This document shows positions 53,306 through 62,017 of a stretch of 64,000 nucleotides of DNA, piece after piece; positions within the stretch are counted from its first letter, which is position 1, and every line of letters begins with the position of its first letter. The position numbers and the translations under genes are program-made. The DNA comes from DATAPD01 sp036265385 (GTDB lineage Bacteria > Acidobacteriota > Terriglobia > Terriglobales > Acidobacteriaceae): positions 124,001 to 188,000 of the forward strand of contig DATAPD010000048.1 of NCBI GenBank assembly GCA_036265385.1. Direction: 5' to 3'. The notes under the pieces were generated by a model. The model did not search any database and was not told the origin of the DNA. It saw only the letters and a list, made by a program, of their open reading frames with translations.

Positions 53306-54163
53306 ATGGCTTCGCCTAACTCAGGACCGATCGTGAGTTCCTCGCTGCCGCCTGATCTCTCGCCGCAGCAGGAACAGCTGTACCGCGAGATTTTGGTTCT
53401 GCTGAATCGTTCCCGCATCCCGTATGCGGTATCGGGCGCTTTTGCTCTGCAGCAGTTCACCGGCATCTGGCGCACCACGAAAGATCTCGACGTCTTTATT
53501 ACGGCGAAGAATGCATCGGCCGCTCTCGACCTTTTACATGCTGAGGGATTTCGCTGCGAAGTATGTGATCCAATCTGGTTAGCAAAAGCGCACCGTGACG
53601 GTTATTTTGTGGACTTCATTACCGGCATGAGCAACGGTGCAATCACAGTTGCCGATTCTTGGATTGAGCGTTCGACTGCAGCCGCCGTGCTTGATGTACC
53701 GAGCCGCACTCTGGCTCCTGAGGAATTATTGGTTTCCAAATTGTTCGTGACTCGCCGCGAGCGCTTCGATGGTGCTGACATCGCACATATCATCTTTGCG
53801 AGCAAGGGTTCCCTCAATTGGGATCGCGTTATGACCCTCGCGGGGCCTCACTCAGAGGTCCTGCTCTGGGCCTTGCAACTTTATCAATATATTTATCCGG
53901 CCCAATCTTCCTACGTTCCGGCCGAGCTCTGGACCAAGCTTATTGACCAACTGCGTTCCAATGTTCTCAACCCGAATCCGCACGCGCGTTTTCGAGGAAG
54001 TCTTATCGATGAGAACATGTTCGCGATTGACATTCACGAGTGGGGCCTCGACGATTTGCTTTCCGAGTGCCGGGCCAATCTCCCCGAGAAGATAACTTGG
54101 ACACCGCCGCCTGGCGACAGATCGCAGCACGGGAGTGATCATGAGAATAGCTGCGACCGCTGA
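53306..54163 (+). CDS. nucleotidyltransferase-fold protein (DUF1814/MNT-like)
   Basis: 285 residues: a nucleotidyltransferase-like core SGAFALQQFTGIWRTTKDLDVFI (the D/E pair on adjacent strands) with FVDFITGMSNG and a helical C-terminal half (LAPEELLVSKLFVTRRERFDGADIAHII, LQLYQYIYPAQ). The pattern (SGAxALxxF...TxDLDxxI) is of the AbiEii/DUF1814 and kanamycin-nucleotidyltransferase superfamily. Cognate substrate unknown. It overlaps the phosphoesterase start by about 25 bp, so they are coupled. Confidence 0.75.
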   Translation: MASPNSGPIVSSSLPPDLSPQQEQLYREILVLLNRSRIPYAVSGAFALQQFTGIWRTTKDLDVFITAKNASAALDLLHAEGFRCEVCDPIWLAKAHRDGYFVDFITGMSNGAITVADSWIERSTAAAVLDVPSRTLAPEELLVSKLFVTRRERFDGADIAHIIFASKGSLNWDRVMTLAGPHSEVLLWALQLYQYIYPAQSSYVPAELWTKLIDQLRSNVLNPNPHARFRGSLIDENMFAIDIHEWGLDDLLSECRANLPEKITWTPPPGDRSQHGSDHENSCDR

Positions 54164-54848
54164 CCTTCATTTTTCTGCACAGAATGCCGCCATTCTGAAA
54201 GAGCAGTTCAACCCCGTTCGTGACGAGGCCGACGTCCTCGTCATCGCAGGAGATTTAACCAACTATGGCCAGCCCGATGAGATTGAGCCCCTTCTCAACG
54301 TCATCGTCCGTCTCCGCATCCCAACCGTCATCGTGCTCGGCAATCATGATTACGAAAGCGGCAAGGAAGTGGAACTCATGCGCATCCTTACCTCTGCGGG
54401 CATCAAGGTCCTTGATGGAAGCGCATATGAGCGAGATGGAATCGGTTTCGCTGGGACGAAGGGCTTCGTGGGCGGATTCGGTCGCGGCGTTCTCACTGCG
54501 TTCGGGGAGCCCGAAATAAAAACCTTTGTCAATGCTTCGTTAGCGGAAGCCCTCAAACTGGAAAGAGCTCTCTCGCAACTCCGCACGACGAAGAGAGTCG
54601 TAATTCTGCACTATGCGCCAATCGCTGCCACAGTCACGGGGGAACCGCAGGAAATCTTTCCTTATCTCGGAAGCTCGCGCCTGGGTGAAGTGATTGATCG
54701 TCATGGTGCCGATTTAGTCCTCCATGGCCATGCTCACCATGGAACGAGGAAGGGGAAAACTACCGGCGGTATCCCCGTGCACAATGTAGCGATCACACTT
54801 TTGCAAAGTAGTGATCCCTCCAGAGCCTACGAAATTTTCGAACTCTGA
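54141..54848 (+). CDS. calcineurin-like metallophosphoesterase
   Basis: Two-metal phosphoesterase: IAATADLHF (D, H), VIAGDLTNYG (D), VLGNHDYESGKEVEL (N, H), ILHYAP (H) and LVLHGHAHHGTRKG (H-G-H). The arrangement matches UDP-2,3-diacylglucosamine pyrophosphatase-like and cyclic-nucleotide or protein phosphoesterases; substrate not determined. ATG 54141 follows a GTG 54135 in frame. It overlaps the nucleotidyltransferase gene, hinting at antagonistic modification and removal of a group. Confidence 0.8.
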   Translation: MRIAATADLHFSAQNAAILKEQFNPVRDEADVLVIAGDLTNYGQPDEIEPLLNVIVRLRIPTVIVLGNHDYESGKEVELMRILTSAGIKVLDGSAYERDGIGFAGTKGFVGGFGRGVLTAFGEPEIKTFVNASLAEALKLERALSQLRTTKRVVILHYAPIAATVTGEPQEIFPYLGSSRLGEVIDRHGADLVLHGHAHHGTRKGKTTGGIPVHNVAITLLQSSDPSRAYEIFEL

Positions 54849-54970
54849 TTCTCAATCCCGCCTACAGGAAAGACCCGAGCTACGGAAGGCGGCATTTAAC
54901 TCCTTAGAAGCATCTGATCTGTGGGCATCACGACTGGAACTTTAACCCCTAATTTTTGAGGAGCACTGAA

Positions 54971-55516
54971 ATGAGAAATCTCACGCTTGCCACCACCTTC
55001 GGTTTCCTGCTGGCCATGTCGGCTTTTGCCGTCGCCCAGGATCCCGCCCCGACGCGGCCGAACCGGACCGATCCTAATCCGCAAATGCCGACCACCACAC
55101 AACCCGAGACTTCGCCGTCGCAAACTCCAGACATGGGTGGCAGCAACAATCCCCAAGCCAGCAATCAGTCCCAGGGCGAGAAAAAACTGAAGGGCTGCAT
55201 TCAATCCCAGGGCGGCTCTTATGTGCTCGAGGAAAAGCATGGGAAGACCGTTGCCCTCACTGGCTCATCGGACCTCTCGTCTCATGTCGGCCACACTGTA
55301 GCCGTTCACGGACGTTTCTCGAGCGGTTCTGACAGCGCGGCTAAAAGCTCCGTCAGCACTGGAGCGGGTGCAGCCGGTGCCGAGCAGTTCGTCGTTAGCA
55401 AGATCGACATGGTTTCTGAGACCTGCAAGATGGATAAGGATAAAGACAAGAGCAGTCACGACAAAAGCAGCGATCAGAGCAATCCGAGCTCAAAGCCGAG
55501 TCCCGATCACAAATAA
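54971..55516 (+). CDS. secreted protein with the same GC...TC domain as the LPATS protein
   Basis: 181 residues from ATG 54971 (gagga 9 bases upstream). A signal peptide ends AVAQ; a Pro/Thr-rich linker with TQPETSPSQTP follows, then a domain KKLKGCIQSQGGSYVLEEKHG, LTGSSDLSSHVGHTVAVHGRF, FVVSKIDMVSETC, and a Lys/Asp/Ser tail. The domain aligns with that of 51312-52556 (GC..., DLSS.VGH.V...G, VS.TC); as I recall it corresponds to a DUF5818-type domain. It lacks a sorting signal, so it should be free in the periplasm or medium. A strong terminator follows. Confidence 0.75.
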   Translation: MRNLTLATTFGFLLAMSAFAVAQDPAPTRPNRTDPNPQMPTTTQPETSPSQTPDMGGSNNPQASNQSQGEKKLKGCIQSQGGSYVLEEKHGKTVALTGSSDLSSHVGHTVAVHGRFSSGSDSAAKSSVSTGAGAAGAEQFVVSKIDMVSETCKMDKDKDKSSHDKSSDQSNPSSKPSPDHK

Positions 55517-55537
55517 GCGATAGCACTCCTGACAACT

Positions 55538-55582
55538 GAATGCGCGCTGGATGGTCTACATCTGGTGCGCATTCGTTTTTTT
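55538..55582 (+). terminator. Rho-independent terminator
   Basis: Perfect 8-bp stem gaatgcgc (55538-55545) / gcgcattc (55567-55574), loop of about 21 bases, then g and seven T (55576-55582). It lies 22 bp past the stop of the secreted-domain gene and ends its transcript. Confidence 0.85.
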
Positions 55583-55661
55583 CTAAATCCTCGCAACATG
55601 CCTTCTGGCAGCCCCGCACGCATTTCCTGTAGCATTGCCTCTCACCATTAGGAGGGCTGCT

Positions 55662-56411
55662 ATGGCCTTATTCAAAACTTCCAATCCAGCCTTAAACGCC
55701 GACGTCTTTCGGGGTCAGGGAATCGCCTATGGCGAAGGGATGACTATCTCGGGAACTGTTAACAAGGCTGGCATACTTGTCATTTGTTGCGTCGCCACGG
55801 CAGCACTGACTTGGAATATGTTCCTGAATTCGCGCTCGCCAGAGACCGTCATGCCTTTAGGTCTGCTCGGCCTCATCGGCGGATTCATCGTGGCGATAGC
55901 GACGATTTTCAAAAAGACGTGGGCACCGGTAACTGCGCCTCTCTATTCTCTGTTGGAAGGTTTGGTTCTCGGTACCGCGTCCGCCGCACTCGAAGTTCGA
56001 TTTCCCGGGATCGCAATTCAAGCCGTCGGCCTGACCTTCGGAACTCTTATTGCGCTGCTCCTTGCCTACCGATCGGGCGTCATTAAAGTGACGGACAATT
56101 TCCGCCTTGGAGTCGTTGCCGCAACAGGTGGCATCGCACTCTTCTATGTAGCAACGCTGATTCTGGGATTCTTCGGAGTCCGGTTCCCATCCATCTACGG
56201 TGCAGGTCCACTGGGAATTGGCATCAGCGTCTTCATCGTGATCATTGCAGCGCTGAATCTAGTTCTCGATTTCGACTTCATCGAGAGCGGAGCCCGTGCT
56301 GGAGCGCCGAAATACATGGAGTGGTACGGTGCCTTCGGCTTGATGGTGACACTGATCTGGCTGTATCTGGAAATTCTTCGCCTGCTCTCGAAGCTGCGAA
56401 GCAGAAACTGA
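55662..56411 (+). CDS. Bax inhibitor-1/YccA-family membrane protein
   Basis: About seven transmembrane helices in 249 residues. N-terminal NADVFRGQGIAYGEGMTISGTVNKAGILV and later PLYSLLEGLVLGTASAALEVRFPGIAIQAVGLTFGT and C-terminal DFDFIESGARAGAPKYMEWYGAFGLMVTLIWLYLEILRLL (the conserved Asp pair region) are typical of YbhL/BI-1-like proteins, some of which are pH-sensitive Ca2+ leak channels. ATG 55662 has a clear SD (ggagg); the ORF opens earlier without support. Confidence 0.88.
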   Translation: MALFKTSNPALNADVFRGQGIAYGEGMTISGTVNKAGILVICCVATAALTWNMFLNSRSPETVMPLGLLGLIGGFIVAIATIFKKTWAPVTAPLYSLLEGLVLGTASAALEVRFPGIAIQAVGLTFGTLIALLLAYRSGVIKVTDNFRLGVVAATGGIALFYVATLILGFFGVRFPSIYGAGPLGIGISVFIVIIAALNLVLDFDFIESGARAGAPKYMEWYGAFGLMVTLIWLYLEILRLLSKLRSRN

Positions 56412-56452
56412 ACCCGGACTGAAAATATTTGTCGTGTTGCGCTCAATTTAAT

Positions 56453-56482
56453 TTGTCATCCTGAGCGCAGCGAAGGACCTGC
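56453..56482. repeat. acidobacterial gtcatcctgagcg intergenic repeat
   Basis: ttgtcatcctgagcgcagcg followed by aaggacctgc. This short sequence recurs between genes in many Acidobacteria-like genomes (recognition from memory). A degenerate copy is at 5920-5990. It lies between the convergent BI-1 and GH39-like genes. Confidence 0.65.
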
Positions 56483-56497
56483 TTTTTCTACGTTCTG

Positions 56498-58000
56498 CTA
56501 CTGTCCAACTTCCATGACTACCAACCCATTCACCGGAACCGCAATCTGCAGCACACCTTGTTTCAGTGACGTCTGCTCCGGCTCCCGAAACGCAGAAGCG
56601 CGATTCAACTCCTCAATCTGCTTCTGCGTCGGATATTTCGGCTTCCCCATTGCCTCATAGGCCGGCAAAACATTGCCATGTGTAGCATCGACCCGGTGAA
56701 TCACGACGCGATTATTCGACGCGACGCCCTCCAATCGAAAAACAACCGATTGCTCCGCTCCTTTCTTATCTGGATCCACCACATTCCACATTGCGACGAC
56801 TAGCGTTCCATCTTTACGGCGTGTCACAAGGATGTTGGCGTCATTGGACAATCGTTCATCTCCGAGTTTGTGCAACAACGCATACGCGTAATACGAGGGC
56901 TTCTTGATTCCTCCCGCCGCGATCGTTCCGAACCCTCCATAAAAAGGTTCGCGGACCACGCCACCTTCTTCAAAAACATCGTCAAAGGTCCAATAAGAAA
57001 GGATGTCGACCAGCCCATCGCACTGCCGGATGTCATCGGCAAGCGCCGCGCCCACATAGTGCGTATCGCGCGCTTTGTACTCGTCGCCGAACGACGGCAC
57101 ATTCCACTCGGTCCACATCAATGGAAGATCCGGCTTACTCGACGCTTTGATTTCGCCACGCACCTTCCCGATCGCCCGACATACCCGCTGCTGTAACGGC
57201 ACATCCACATCGTTGTGAAATAAGTTCTGCACCGTATCGTCCGCATATCCGTGGGACGACACAAAATCAATCGGCACGCTCTCGTGCGTCACATGCTGGA
57301 GAAATGGTGCCACCCAGTCTGCCGCCGCTGTTGATGGGCCACCCACTCTTATCCTCGGATTTACCGCTTTTAGCGTTCTCGCGGTGTGGTCGTACAACTC
57401 AAAATATGTCGATTGCTTCGGCTCTCCCGACCAGAAATCGATGTTCGGTTCGTTCCATACTTCGAAATACCATTGCGCAACTTCTTCGATCCCATATCGC
57501 GCGACAAGGTGCTCGCCAAATGCCCGAATCAGCCCATCCCACCTCGCATAATTCTTCGGCGGAGCAACGATCTGCTTGTACCAGAAGGGATGCACGTCCT
57601 GCCGCAACGCGAGTTTCTTCGGCATGAAGCTGATCTCAACAAACGGACGTACGCCGTTCGCCAGCAGTCCGTCATAGATCTGATCGATATAAGAAAAGTT
57701 GTAAACCGGATTCCCGCTCTCATCCTCGTCATAGACGCCCACTTCATCATGGAAGATCGCGTGAAAGCGCACGTAATTAAAATCCACGACCTTCTTCAAT
57801 TCGCGGACGTCGTTGCGATAACTCTCCCGCAGTGCCAGGATTGCCCGCCCAGATCCAAACACCTTCTCCCAGAAGTGAGGGAACGGCTTGCCCGGAGCTT
57901 TCGCGTCGATAATGATTGGTTTCGGAGATTGCGCGTAAGCGAGCGAAGCAAAAGAAAAGACTAAGGAGACCGCCACACTGCAAAACCGATTTAGTTGCAT
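56498..58000 (-). CDS. GH39-like beta-xylosidase/glycosidase, exported
   Basis: 500 residues with signal peptide (ending SLAYAQ). A normal-order GH-A barrel: KVVDFNYVRFHAIFHDEVGVYD, GVRPFVEISFMPKKLA, acid/base Glu in QWYFEVWNEPNIDFWSG, FVSSHGYADDTV and nucleophile Glu in PLMWTEWNVPSFGDEYKARDT, then a C-terminal beta domain. This is the standard GH39 layout and contrasts with the permuted relative at 36180-37121. It likely cleaves xylo-oligosaccharides or related glycans in the periplasm or outside. Confidence 0.85.
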   Translation of the reverse strand: MQLNRFCSVAVSLVFSFASLAYAQSPKPIIIDAKAPGKPFPHFWEKVFGSGRAILALRESYRNDVRELKKVVDFNYVRFHAIFHDEVGVYDEDESGNPVYNFSYIDQIYDGLLANGVRPFVEISFMPKKLALRQDVHPFWYKQIVAPPKNYARWDGLIRAFGEHLVARYGIEEVAQWYFEVWNEPNIDFWSGEPKQSTYFELYDHTARTLKAVNPRIRVGGPSTAAADWVAPFLQHVTHESVPIDFVSSHGYADDTVQNLFHNDVDVPLQQRVCRAIGKVRGEIKASSKPDLPLMWTEWNVPSFGDEYKARDTHYVGAALADDIRQCDGLVDILSYWTFDDVFEEGGVVREPFYGGFGTIAAGGIKKPSYYAYALLHKLGDERLSNDANILVTRRKDGTLVVAMWNVVDPDKKGAEQSVVFRLEGVASNNRVVIHRVDATHGNVLPAYEAMGKPKYPTQKQIEELNRASAFREPEQTSLKQGVLQIAVPVNGLVVMEVGQ

Positions 58001-58122
58001 GCACGGGAGGTTACAACAAGAAGAGAGTCAGCCGAAGCAAAGAACTCCAGCCTGAGATTTAAAAGTACATCGGAGAAATCCAGGAATTGGATTCGAACGT
58101 GAAACCTGAAACCAGGAAGCTC

Positions 58123-58212
58123 TGGCGGAGAGGGAGGGATTTGAACCCCCGATACCCGTTAAGGTATGTCCGCTTTCGAGGCGGATCGTTTCAACCACTC
58201 ACGCACCTCTCC
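58123..58212 (-). tRNA. tRNA-Ser(CGA), CCA encoded
   Basis: On the minus strand the acceptor stem ggagagg pairs with cctctcc. A D-arm (gtgagtggttgaaa), anticodon stem-loop ccgcctcgaaagcgg with anticodon CGA, a long variable arm (acccgttaacgggt-like) and ggttcaaatcc in the T arm are all present. The long variable arm and G1/discriminator G fit serine. Encoded CCA is at 58125-58123. Confidence 0.92.
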
Positions 58213-58271
58213 GCGCCAAAAATTGTCGTGCCGCTTAACCGATAAAACCACTCGCAACTGGGAGCCAGCTA

Positions 58272-58730
58272 CTAGCTGCCATTTCGGCGCTCTTTGAAGA
58301 ACGCCTGCAGCATCTCCGCGCACCGTCCGGCCAGAACACCACCCTGCACATCCATCTTATGGTTCAGTTGAGGATGGTTGACAACCGGAATCACAGACTT
58401 TACAGCACCAGCTTTCGGATCGTCTGCGCCGTACACTAGTCGCTTGATCCGCGCGTGCACAAGCGCTCCTGCGCACATCGCACACGGTTCAATTGTAGCA
58501 AACAGCTCGCAATGCCCCAGACGGTAGTTACCCAGTACAGCACCCGCTTCCCGTAATGCCACAACCTCAGCATGTGCCGTCGGATCGTTGTTCGCAATTA
58601 CCCGGTTCCAGCCCCGACCCACAACTTTCAAGTCACATACGACAACTGCGCCCACAGGTACCTCTCCCGCTTCGAGCGCCCGTTGCGCCTCCCGCAACGC
58701 CTCCTCCATCCATAGCTCGTCTGTTGACAT
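58272..58730 (-). CDS. tadA: tRNA-specific adenosine deaminase
   Basis: Deaminates A34 to inosine in tRNA-Arg(ACG). Zinc site: His in TAHAEVVALREAG (HAE with catalytic Glu) and the two Cys of IEPCAMCAGALVHARI. GAVVVCDLKVVGRGWNRVI and YGADDPKAGAVKSV are typical. Length 152 is normal. It lies 60 bp past the tRNA-Ser gene on the same strand but is unrelated to it. Confidence 0.93.
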   Translation of the reverse strand: MSTDELWMEEALREAQRALEAGEVPVGAVVVCDLKVVGRGWNRVIANNDPTAHAEVVALREAGAVLGNYRLGHCELFATIEPCAMCAGALVHARIKRLVYGADDPKAGAVKSVIPVVNHPQLNHKMDVQGGVLAGRCAEMLQAFFKERRNGS

Positions 58731-58788
58731 TAGTCGAATGACCTACCCTCAGTTTTTTCCCACCTACTCCGTTCCGCTCCTGTTCCTG

Positions 58789-58821
58789 AGCCTGGCGCCT
58801 GAAGCCTGGCGCCTGAAGCCT
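58789..58821. repeat. 14-bp tandem direct repeat
   Basis: agcctggcgcctga occurs twice in tandem (58789-58802 and 58803-58816) followed by a partial third (agcct). It sits between tadA and nuoI in the promoter-side region of both, about 25 bp before nuoI. Confidence 0.75.
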
Positions 58822-58846
58822 ATCACTATGCTATCCTGACCTCGTT

Positions 58847-59308
58847 ATGGGCATGCCAGAGCTCGTCCGCAAGGTCTTCCTGGTCGACCTGATCAAAGGA
58901 CTCAGCGTCACCTTCCGCAACCAGGATCCTAAAGAAATCTACACCGAACAGTATCCGCTGGAACGGCCGCAAGTTGCTGAGCGCTACCGCGGTGCTCCTC
59001 GGCTCAACGTGAATGCAGATACCGACGAGACACTTTGCATCGCTTGCGATCTTTGCGCGCTCGCCTGCCCCGAGCACCTCATTGTCGTTTCCAGTGAGCG
59101 CAACGAGAAGACTCGACGCAAAGAACTCACAAACTTCACCTACGATCTTAGCCGCTGCATGTTCTGTGGACTTTGCGAAGATGCGTGCCCAACCGACGCA
59201 CTTGAGCTCACCCAGGATTTCGAGCTCGCCAACTATTCCCGCGAAGGCATGATCTGGGACCGCAAGACACTCGAGCGTGGACCGGAGCCCACCGTCTATC
59301 GAAAGTAG
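58847..59308 (+). CDS. nuoI: NADH-quinone oxidoreductase subunit I (NuoI)
   Basis: 153-residue complex I subunit with two [4Fe-4S] motifs: CIACDLCALACPEHL and CMFCGLCEDACPTDAL, each followed by the conserved Pro. N-terminal LIKGLSVTFRNQDPKEIYTEQYP and GAPRLNVNAD are typical of NuoI. It carries clusters N6a/N6b passing electrons to the quinone site. It is not in a nuo operon here; the rest of complex I is not in the window, so it may be an extra or separated copy. Confidence 0.92.
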   Translation: MGMPELVRKVFLVDLIKGLSVTFRNQDPKEIYTEQYPLERPQVAERYRGAPRLNVNADTDETLCIACDLCALACPEHLIVVSSERNEKTRRKELTNFTYDLSRCMFCGLCEDACPTDALELTQDFELANYSREGMIWDRKTLERGPEPTVYRK

Positions 59309-59326
59309 TCCAGGCCCGGGTTCAGC

Positions 59327-61945
59327 TCAGGGATTTACCACTTGTGTGAGCGTATCTGAACTCCCCGTGAAGCTCGTAGCCCCGCCGTACGTTGCCTTGA
59401 TATTGTGACTTCCCGCCGCTAACCCCGCTGTCGAAAAGCGCGCTTTCGTTGCGCTTAAGGCGACGGATCCCAGAGTGGTTGTGCCATCCGTGAACGTCAC
59501 CTGTCCGAAGGGAGCCACTCCGGTGGACGAAGTAACCGTGGCCGTAAACGTGATGTTTCCTCCCACTGACGAAGGATTCAAAGACGAGGTTAAAACCATC
59601 GACGTCGATGCGGGAACAACGACCTCGTTTAAAACCGCAGACGTTGATGGCGCAGAATTATTGTCGCCTAGATATTGCGCAGTCACCGCGTAGCTTCCGG
59701 CTCTGAGCTTTTCCTTGGTAAAGATCGCTTTCCCATTGACCAGGGCAAGCATGCCGAGATTTGTGACTTTCACGTATCCGGTCGGAGCCTGTGGTCCGGT
59801 TGAAGTCACAGTCACGGTGTAGCTAATAGATTGGCCGTAAATCGCAGGATTCAGGCTTGAAACCAACGTTGTGGTCGTGGGATACCTCTTAACGATCTGT
59901 TCTATGAGGCCCGAACTGAGTTTAAAGGTTACATCCCCCACGTACGTCGCCTTCATTGTTCGTTTCTTGGCCGCAAGAGTTGAGATACGAAACGTGGCAA
60001 CGCCGCCGCTCGTCAGGCTTGAGCCGATGAACGTCGTTCCGTCGTAGAACAAGACTCTTTCGTTGTTCGGGATAGCGCCGGCTGTTGAGCTCACAGTTGC
60101 CGTAAACGTAACCATTTCGCCGACGAAACTCGGCGACTTCGACGTGGTTAGAACGGTTGTAGAAGGAGTGGTTCCAATCTGGTTCACAGTTTGATTGAGA
60201 CCTGTGGACTCGCTCGCGGCAAAGCTCGCGGACCCCTCATAACTGGCACTGATCGCGTGTGAGCCCGGCACCAAAGACACGGTGGAAAAAGAAGCAGTGC
60301 CGCTTGCCAAAGCCACTTTTCCAAGAAGATTGACGCCGCTGTAGAAGGCGACTGTGCCGGCGGGTACGCCCGAAGACGCACTGACCACTGCTGTGAACGT
60401 TACTTTCTCTCCAAAGTTCGACGGATTCAACGACGACGTGATCGTCGTAGTCGTCGAAGGCAATACAGCGGATGTGTTCAGCAGGACGCTAACCTTACCC
60501 ATTGTTTTGGCATTGCCATCAATCGCGCTGATGGCCACAATGTCGGGTTTGCCATCGAGGTTAAGGTCTGCGCTGCCTATCCATGCGGTCGCGCCGGCCC
60601 CTGAATCGAGGGTGAAGGCAGGTTGAAACGTGCCATCACCATTTCCCGATGCCACGCCAATGGCGCCATTCGGACGGCAACCGCTGGTCGTAGTCCTGCA
60701 TTGGCTTGCCGAAAGCAAATCCAGCCTGCCGTCTCCATTCATATCGCCGGACGCTACCATCATCTGGCCGACGGCAGACGGCAACGAATAACTCACAAGC
60801 GGCTGAAAAGTTCCATCTCCTTTGCCGATAAGAACGCTGATTCCAGGATCGCTGGCTACGGCCAAGTCAAGCTTGTGGTCACCGTTCACATCTACCGCGA
60901 TCAACGAACCGTTGTAGGAACCGGCTGCGTATACCAGTCTTGGCTGGAATGAGCCGTCGCCGTTTCCCAGTAATACATCGATCGCACCTCCATTGAACGA
61001 CCCTCCGGCGTTGGCAACAACATCAAGTTTTCCATCGCCGTTCAAGTCTGTAACGATCAAGATATTGATACCGGCCCCAGTCGTATAGTTTTGAACGGGA
61101 CTGAATGTTCCGTCGCCATGACCAAGCAGCACGCCCAGGCTGCCTTGAGACTGGTTGGTAGAGGAAAAGTTGGAAACTAAGATGTCGGGCTTGCCATCCG
61201 AGTTCACATCGGCCACCTCGACGTAGTCGGCAAGAAGCCCTTTCGAGTCGTAGGTCTCGACCGGAGCAAACGTGCCATCACCGTTGCCCAAAAGAACACC
61301 TACAGAAGACTTGTTGCCATTAGCTAGGTCTACGGTGCTCACGACCAAGTCGATCTTGCCATCATGGTTGACGTCGGATGCGGTCATCCAGGAAAGCAAC
61401 CCACCTGCAGAATAATTTTTGACAGCGCGAAACGTGCCATCGCCATTGCCCAGCAACACCCCAACCGAACTCTCTTCTGGCCAGAAGGCAGAGACGTTGA
61501 TAAGAAAACCGTGGGCAACGAGGATATCCAGCTTTCCATCGCCGTTGACGTCGACCAGCTTCAGGACGATTGCGTAAGGGTCGCCAGTCGAATAGACCTT
61601 CGCGGCTTTGAGTGTCCCATCACCATTGCCCAGTAGAATGGAAACACTCGATGTGGAAGGGCACTGCAAGTTCGAGATCGCGACCGCGCACCAGTTCGCC
61701 ACCACTACATCGGGTTTGCCGTCGTTGTTGACATCTTGCAACGCGGCCCATTGCTGGTCACCGAGAAACAGTCCGTCCATGCCACCTGTACTGTAGGGAA
61801 CAGCCGAAAGAAAGGTCGGTGTCGCCACCGCCGCTTGTGCTTGAGAGGTCTGACCATAGGACTCCTGATTCAGACTTATGCAAGCCGTAAGTATTAGTGC
61901 TAGAACAATTGAGTTGGGAAGCGGGCAGGCGAGGCGGCGGCTCAT
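59327..61945 (-). CDS. exported VCBS/FG-GAP repeat protein with Ig-like domains
   Basis: 872 residues. A signal peptide is followed by a seven- to eight-bladed propeller of VCBS repeats (residues about 45-490), each with Ca-binding DVNNDGKPDVVVAN or DLNGDGKLDVVA and GNGDGTFxP. Then four Ig-like (Big_3-type) domains (about 495-870) of the pattern SSLNPSNFGEKVTFTAVVS, GTVAFYSGVNLLGKVAL, ISASYEGSASFAASES. It is typical of secreted proteins in Acidobacteria; the Ca motifs suggest binding or adhesion. The end has GASFTGSSDTLTQVVNP without a sorting signal. Confidence 0.85.
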   Translation of the reverse strand: MSRRLACPLPNSIVLALILTACISLNQESYGQTSQAQAAVATPTFLSAVPYSTGGMDGLFLGDQQWAALQDVNNDGKPDVVVANWCAVAISNLQCPSTSSVSILLGNGDGTLKAAKVYSTGDPYAIVLKLVDVNGDGKLDILVAHGFLINVSAFWPEESSVGVLLGNGDGTFRAVKNYSAGGLLSWMTASDVNHDGKIDLVVSTVDLANGNKSSVGVLLGNGDGTFAPVETYDSKGLLADYVEVADVNSDGKPDILVSNFSSTNQSQGSLGVLLGHGDGTFSPVQNYTTGAGINILIVTDLNGDGKLDVVANAGGSFNGGAIDVLLGNGDGSFQPRLVYAAGSYNGSLIAVDVNGDHKLDLAVASDPGISVLIGKGDGTFQPLVSYSLPSAVGQMMVASGDMNGDGRLDLLSASQCRTTTSGCRPNGAIGVASGNGDGTFQPAFTLDSGAGATAWIGSADLNLDGKPDIVAISAIDGNAKTMGKVSVLLNTSAVLPSTTTTITSSLNPSNFGEKVTFTAVVSASSGVPAGTVAFYSGVNLLGKVALASGTASFSTVSLVPGSHAISASYEGSASFAASESTGLNQTVNQIGTTPSTTVLTTSKSPSFVGEMVTFTATVSSTAGAIPNNERVLFYDGTTFIGSSLTSGGVATFRISTLAAKKRTMKATYVGDVTFKLSSGLIEQIVKRYPTTTTLVSSLNPAIYGQSISYTVTVTSTGPQAPTGYVKVTNLGMLALVNGKAIFTKEKLRAGSYAVTAQYLGDNNSAPSTSAVLNEVVVPASTSMVLTSSLNPSSVGGNITFTATVTSSTGVAPFGQVTFTDGTTTLGSVALSATKARFSTAGLAAGSHNIKATYGGATSFTGSSDTLTQVVNP

Positions 61946-62017
61946 GAAACCTCCGTGGAGCGCGCAAAGGAACCTAAAACGGTGGGTATTATATGTCTAA
62001 GTTTCCCGTCTACATCG

